Below are positions 58,644-64,000 of a stretch of DNA of 64,000 nt, piece by piece. The position numbers were made by a program, and so were the translations under genes. The stretch spans positions 124,001 to 188,000 of the forward strand of contig JAPEHQ010000020.1 in the NCBI GenBank assembly GCA_027405735.1. Reading direction: 5' to 3'. Within the stretch, counting starts at the first letter, position 1. Each line of letters starts with the position of its first letter. This DNA is from Mucor racemosus (lineage: Eukaryota; Mucoromycota; Mucoromycetes; Mucorales; Mucoraceae). Under the pieces are notes generated by a model. The model searched no databases and was not told the origin of the DNA. It worked only from the letters and a program-made list of their open reading frames with translations.

Positions 58644-60036
58644 ATAACGATGTTATTTACGAAAATAATAATAAAAGTGGTAGAAATACAATTATTATAA
58701 ACAGCTAAAGTTTTTATTACAAAAGATTTCTAAAAATTAAAATAATTGAAAAAGTATGATGGTATTTATAATGATTTAGAGTACTTGGATATCATCAGAC
58801 TTGGGTGGGTTTATATTTAGTAATCTTTTAGGTTTGAGCACATTGTTATTGATTTAATATTTTAAGGGATAAATTATGCAGAGCATTGGCAAATGTGGCA
58901 ATATCGGCCTTTTGGAAAATAGTTGTTTATTATTGTTACATCTATTTTATGTAACATTAAATTAAGGGGTAATGTTTATATGCTTGAATCTTATTTACTG
59001 AATATTGATAGTGCAACTTTAATATAATAGGTAATTAGTTGACTAAATTGTTATCTTTGTTTATTATTATTGATTTGGGTGGTATCCTGTTTTGATATAA
59101 TATATATGCCATTTATGTAGTAATTGATTGCACAGTGATCAAGGGTGCTATCATCTACACGACATGTATGGTCCAAAAGATATTTCATATTTTTAGTATG
59201 CATTTGTTTTTTTTTGTTGTTCACATCTCAAATGGCATCATATTTTATGAGCGATAGTTGGATATTAGGTTATATTATTTTCAAAAAGCGTTTTTAGTAT
59301 ATAATTCCACTGCAATGGGGAAATACTTTACACTTTATTCTTGCTTTGTTTGATATGTTTTTAGTAAGATGATTCAGATAAGATTTATTCAACTGATAAC
59401 TGAATGACAAAAAAGGTTGGTTATTTATACTAAGAGTGAAGATGAGAGTAATGACTGTAATTGGAAAGTAAATGCCAAGTATTGTAAACGATAAATAAAT
59501 GCTATCAGTGTCAAAGCCCCTGGGTAACTGCTCAGCCTTATGCATGGACCAGACCGTAGGTAGTTTTCTGGGCATGTAAGGAGGGTAAATATAGATGGAT
59601 AGTAATGCAATGATAAAATAAATAAGCGTAACCTTGATTTGATAGCATATATAATAGGTTCATGACGGCATCCGTTTTCTATTACAATTATACTGTGATG
59701 GGAACAAGAAATAAAAGGGAATGCTTTATTATTATATTCAGATAAAATAAATAGCTTGATTTGCATTATTAACATGGGTTGTTTGATGCACGCGGCTTGT
59801 TGTGCTGTTGTTATTGTCTTGCTAAATGGAGGTCTTGCGGTGGCACAAAAAATGTTGATCTCTGTCTAGCTACTATTATAATAACCTTGCTCTATTCAAT
59901 CCCTTGGATTACATTTTACAAAATATCACTATACCACATTTCAATGCCTGTTATCAATTCGAAAATTGGAATATGTTGCGCTCAATCATGTGAGACTCTT
60001 TAATTTGATTACAAAATTGAGCAAGATGATTGACAA
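58644..60036. other. Gene-poor interval with a membrane-like frame
   Basis: A minus frame at about 59294-59575 has a strong hydrophobic helix (IYLSFTILGIYFPITVITLI) and an overlapping second frame (59425-59775). Neither has a supported start or splice. Not annotated as a gene. Confidence 0.3.
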
Positions 60037-60517
60037 TTGATATCCCTAAGAATAATGATGATTAACGGCTTTCCAAGGAAAGTTTACGATGGGCAGCTCC
60101 AATCAGTAGTGTTTTCGTATCCTGAAATGGATCAGCCTCCAATCATTTGGTTTTGTAATGACAATGGTTTTCAACTTGAGTCTGATGTTATCAAAGAAAA
60201 TCTATACGAAACAAGTGATGAAGCAAGTGATTATGCTAGTGTGATGATACGGCAAGTGAAGGTGAAAAAAATAGTGCTTCTGAAAAGCCGTTTCAAGGAT
60301 CTGTAGATGACGCATTGTTGTTACTCAACCAAATTAAAGAAGAAAACAACAATGACAGTACTGCTGCTAACCCAGACTGGTCCATGTAAATCTATTGTGT
60401 ACCAAAAATTTACCCAGTTGACAATAAGCTTTTTGCAAAAAGCAGTGAAGAAAGCAATCCAGTATACATTTCTAGTGATGATAAAGAAGCAAGAGATTTA
60501 AAGGCCAAAAGTGGCTA
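60037..60517 (+). pseudogene. Unidentified frameshifted ORF
   Basis: A first frame (GQLQSVVFSYPEMDQPPIIW..., about 60085-60240) passes, with a shift near 60245, to an acidic Ser-rich frame (SASEKPFQGSVDDALLLLNQ, then IKEENNNDSTAANPDW), then a stop, then SSEESNPVYISSDDKEARDL. Composition suggests a decayed nuclear-type protein. No family recognised. Confidence 0.3.
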
Positions 60518-60924
60518 GGTTTAATCTGTTTTAATATTCTTTTTTTTTTAGTTTTATGTATGATTATTAAAATAAACATCACTTTACATACCATTATGTA
60601 CCGAGTTGCATCGTTTTATTGCGCAATTATTAAAAGCAACACACATGTTCAGTAGCAAGGAATTCCACATATGATAACCTGAGACCAGTTCAAGTCAACA
60701 CAAGCAAACAATATCGCTTTCTCGCTATATTTTTTGAACGTAGAGGATAAATGATAATACTTTATTGAAATAATTAGGTAAAACAATAGGGGTAATACCA
60801 GAATATGAGTACATTGTCCTAACATTGACAATATATTAATTATCAGAATTGAGGTGTCAATTTTTTGTACTCATAAGATACATACATACAGTTGAATGCT
60901 ACTATGCAATTTTTATTTCCGCAA

Positions 60925-62060
60925 AAAATATTGATTTTTCGTCGAGATATTCAAAATAATAACTCATATTACACCTTAAAAGTTATGAAAACTGAGTTCC
61001 AAAATTGATATGTTGTAAAATCGACCGAAAAATGATCAAAAAAATAAATTTATTTAATAGCTCATGAGCTGCAAAGTAGGTTGCACTAGCGTATTAAATG
61101 TTTTTTGTACAGCTTTGGATTCTAAATCGTTTGGAATAAAATGTACAAAACGTGCCATATTAGCTTTCTCGTAAAATGCGATTGAAATTTTGGAGGTTTT
61201 TAAAAGATAGACACCACTTTTCATAAGCAAGTTTTAAATACAAGTAATTCAAACGATACGCAAAAAAATTATCTACCGATCTAGCCATTACTGAATCTTT
61301 TAACTATATTTTTCGTAGAGAAAACGAAATTCTTGTCAATTTTTTTTTCAAATTCAGAATTTGGGATGAGGGTATACAAGGGAAAATTGAGGTTAGAGAT
61401 GAGGGTATCACTTTGTACACATTTTTGAGGATATCTCTACGAAAAATCAATATTTTGAAAAAAACTAAATTGGATCCGAGGGAGCTCAGCAAGCTTAATG
61501 AAATGAATGTAAAAAAGGCGTAGCTCAGTTTAACGAATATTTTTAAATCTATTATGAAAATGTCAAAAAAATTGAAAAAAAATAAAAGTGCCCAGAATTT
61601 TTTCATACTGAAATATGTTATAGAGTGCTCCAAAACAAGTAAGTTTAATTATCAAAAAGTGTTAATATTGCTTAGTAGTTTGTAGAGATATGAAGCCTCA
61701 AAGTTTTAATTCTTAGCAGTGAAATACGCGTATAAATCTGAAACATTAGCACCGAAAAATCAATATCAACTGCAAAAACTAGGATATTTCCGGATAATTG
61801 TTTTTGGATTAAAGTGGAACATCTCAGGTACATTGACATATAATGTTTTCTTGGTGTTATCTAGCGAGAAAAAAAGTAGAGCAGAGATGAAAAGTGAGAC
61901 CCAGTTTTTAAAAGAAAAAGCAGTGAATTTACATGCTTTTGCGTCTTTCGTGAGATATAAAATAAAATTAAAAACATATTGTGTAATGCGACCAATTCAT
62001 ATCTATTTAGTAGTGTCTAAGATATATCTTAAAAGCTGTATAGCCCTGACACTTGATTGC
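60925..62060 (+). repeat. Repeat family A, copy 4 (divergent, longest)
   Basis: Same order as copy 2 with many substitutions. The word AATATTGATTTTTCGT-GAGATAT occurs at about 60929 and as its inverse at about 61433, so this copy preserves an inner inverted pair about 500 bp apart. Right end continues to ATATATCTTAAAAGCTGT (about 62030), parallel to copy 2. Confidence 0.8.
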
Positions 62061-62099
62061 TACTACATATGAAGCTTGATTCTTCTGCAAGATTATTTG

Positions 62100-62375
62100 C
62101 TAATCATGATGCTAATCATGATGCTAATAATCCTCACTTTTATTGTAAACAATGCAACAAGCATCTAGCGATCAAAGGCTGTTTTGCAACAACAAAAAAA
62201 TATACTTAATTCACTTGTTGGACCCTTTCCAAAGACGTTCGCTAATTCTGATGTAGTAATTGACGTCAAACTCTTGATTTTTATTACGCAAAATGCAATA
62301 GACATTTGTCAACCAATTACTTATTCAAGTATCATTTAAAACAAAATCATAATGTGCCAATCCCATCTACTGAAT
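62100..62375 (+). pseudogene. Decayed C2H2 zinc-finger remnant
   Basis: Two half-finger segments: HFYCKQCNKHLAIKG then a stop, and FYYAKCNRHLSTNYLF followed by KYHLKQNHNVP. The second has lost its first cysteine (Y-A-K-C instead of C-x-x-C) but keeps the HxxxxH end. The duplicated GCTAATCATGAT unit precedes it. Probably a relative of the intact zinc-finger gene 0.7 kb downstream. Confidence 0.5.
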
Positions 62376-63040
62376 AGTATAATCGATTATGATACATAGT
62401 AATTGTGCAAACTATCAGAAATCATATATTTTCTTTTATATTTTATAAAAAGAGTTTAGGTAGTATTGGTGAAATGCGATCCTTTGTTGGTTTTCGAGGA
62501 TATTAAACAGCCATTTTTGGAGCCAATTCCATTTCTAATTCATATTGAAATGTAATCCTTATAAATAGTCTTTTAAATCAAGACCTAGAAGCTCTTGGTT
62601 CTTTCTTTTACCATTAGTTTTTATAGTAATAAAGCCTACGTTCTCCATAATAAATGTTACTAGTCTTTATTATTATTCTTTCTATAAATAAGATCTTATA
62701 TATCTATAAACTCTCATCCTTAAAGAATTGTCTTAGCCTAGCCCTTTCATATGTATTTAAATTTATTTAAAAGTTGTAATTACTCGGGAAGATGTTATAT
62801 ACGTGATCATTTTTTTATTTTGCCATCTCACATGTACATTTAACAGAAGTAATAAATGTATCTAGCAGTGGCAATCTTTCGGATGCCATACCTAGTGTAA
62901 CATTGAGTGCATAATACAGCAGTTTTACTTTGACTACTTTTTACATGAAAAAAGTGGCTTTTGGTGGTTGTACGTAAAAAAGCGTTTTGGCGTTTACTAT
63001 AATCATATTTATCTTTGTAAAGGCAATCGAATAAAAAAAA
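62376..63040. other. Upstream region of the zinc-finger gene
   Basis: About 660 bp, AT-rich, no gene seen. An A/T-rich stretch immediately precedes the start codon at 63041. Confidence 0.4.
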
Positions 63041-64000
63041 ATGAAGTTAAGAAACAGGACAAATCGAACTGCTCTTGGAACCAAACAAGAAGATACTACA
63101 GCTGGCTCTACCACTCTTGACACAATGAGAAAAACGATAAATTATAGAAACGCCACCTCAAAAGGACAAATTCTATCGACCAGTTCTAAAGTCAAAGTAC
63201 AAGAAGAAGATTTAGCTATTGAGACCGAAAATAATCAAACTCAAAACATCAACACAATAGAAAGAGCTGATCTGGCTGATATGGATACTTTTCAAAATAT
63301 AGATTCCATTAATGTTCAAATCAAGCAAGAGGTTACGACAAAATCTGAAGTCTTATTGAGCGAAAATCCAGGTATTTCAATGATTATTAGAATAAATAAT
63401 AAATGCTAAAAACATTACACATGTAGAAAATCCTCTTACGCCAAGTATTACTAAATATTCTTATTATTGCAGTCAATGCAAAATAATCATGAATGAGTTA
63501 GAATCAATGCTAGACCATCGCAAATCAGTTCATAATATCGAAAGCAGTAGAAATAAATCCTTCAAGAATAATGATTTGGAGCCAGACATCCATGATTCAA
63601 ACTATTTTTGCAGAACTTGCGAATTTAAGTTTTCGTCTTTGGAGGATTATCAACAACATTTAACCAAAGTCCATCATATGCTTTTGGAGCCATTACCAGA
63701 TAGACCGCGAAATGAAATCAATTCTGATGCAGAAATCCCAAGCTCTCGTTGCGGTTCGTGCGATTACACATATCAAGATAAACTAACTTATCGTCTACAT
63801 TTGATTGAATATCACAAAATGAACCTGAGGCCCCTGAAAAGAAAAAAGAATCCACATATTCTCCCTGATTGGGATAATCCAGAATTTTATTGTGTATCTT
63901 GCAGTACAACGTATAAATCAAAAAAACTTTTCCATAGTCATTGCAGGAAAGTTCATGCTATGAGGAATCCCAGGAAACTCCCAAGAAAAGAACTCCCTGA
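63041..64000 (+). CDS. C2H2 zinc-finger protein, partial (runs off window)
   Basis: Two exons: 63041-63371 and 63427 to the window end, joined in frame (GTATTT donor, TGTAG acceptor). The first 110 residues are a basic, then Glu/Thr-rich leader (MKLRNRTNRTALGTKQE...). Exon 2 has at least four C2H2 fingers: YYCSQCK...HRKSVH, YFCRTCEFKFSSLEDYQQHL-TKVH, RCGSCDYTYQDKLTYRLH-LIEYH, and FYCVSCSTTYKSKKLFHSHC-RKVH. Spacing between fingers is long and irregular, without TGEKP-type linkers, so these are not classical tandem DNA-reading fingers. DNA binding is plausible but unproven. Continues beyond 64000. Confidence 0.82.

Noticed and set aside
37581..63040. Centromere or pericentromere
   Set aside because: Gene-poor, repeat-rich DNA would fit, but two tRNA genes and several gene fragments occur here, and I cannot test for the Mucor centromere motif or LINE-type Grem elements; no support.
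1..64000. A previously undescribed multi-gene system
   Set aside because: All well-supported genes belong to known eukaryotic families and show no operon-like or co-transferred arrangement; the unassigned ORFs are too broken to propose a system.

Overview
The window is nuclear DNA of a filamentous fungus, most likely of the Mucorales (Mucor/Parasitella/Rhizopus side). Evidence: very AT-rich sequence, many short introns (about 50-120 bp, GT-AG), an endo-beta-N-acetylglucosaminidase whose motifs follow Mucor hiemalis Endo-M closely, and lineage-typical housekeeping genes. The genus cannot be fixed from sequence alone. All exon joins below were made by hand from reading frame and splice sites; no search was run.

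Layout. Positions 1-15.2 kb form a compact gene block: an unidentified coiled-coil protein (partial), RNA polymerase III subunit RPC9/Rpc17, a CaMKI-type kinase, a secreted thaumatin-like protein, THO complex subunit 1 (Hpr1/THOC1) divergent from telomere protein POT1, a GH85 ENGase, and a ubiquitin-like/WLM metalloprotease fusion. From 15.2 to 25.1 kb lies a gene-poor island framed by two inverted copies of a ~1 kb repeat (family A). It holds a solo LTR and duplicated pseudo-exons with a second repeat (family B). From 25.2 to 37.6 kb genes return: trimethyllysine dioxygenase, a small secreted protein, the helicase SEN1 (about 2,248 aa), and a SUN-domain protein. From 37.6 to 63 kb lies a second, larger transposon-rich island with two tRNA genes (His, Cys), head-to-head LTRs between them, a second solo LTR identical to the first as far as read, two Tc1-like elements, micro-MITEs, and several broken ORFs. 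At the right edge a C2H2 zinc-finger gene begins and runs off the window.

Shared themes. THOC1 and SEN1 both act on nascent RNA and R-loops, and POT1 shares a ~415 bp intergenic region with THOC1. These are ordinary eukaryotic genes, not an operon, and I do not claim a functional cluster. The most informative new observations concern the mobile DNA: target-site duplications and nested insertions can be read directly, and they define several small element families that I cannot name. I found no evidence of a wholly new gene system.
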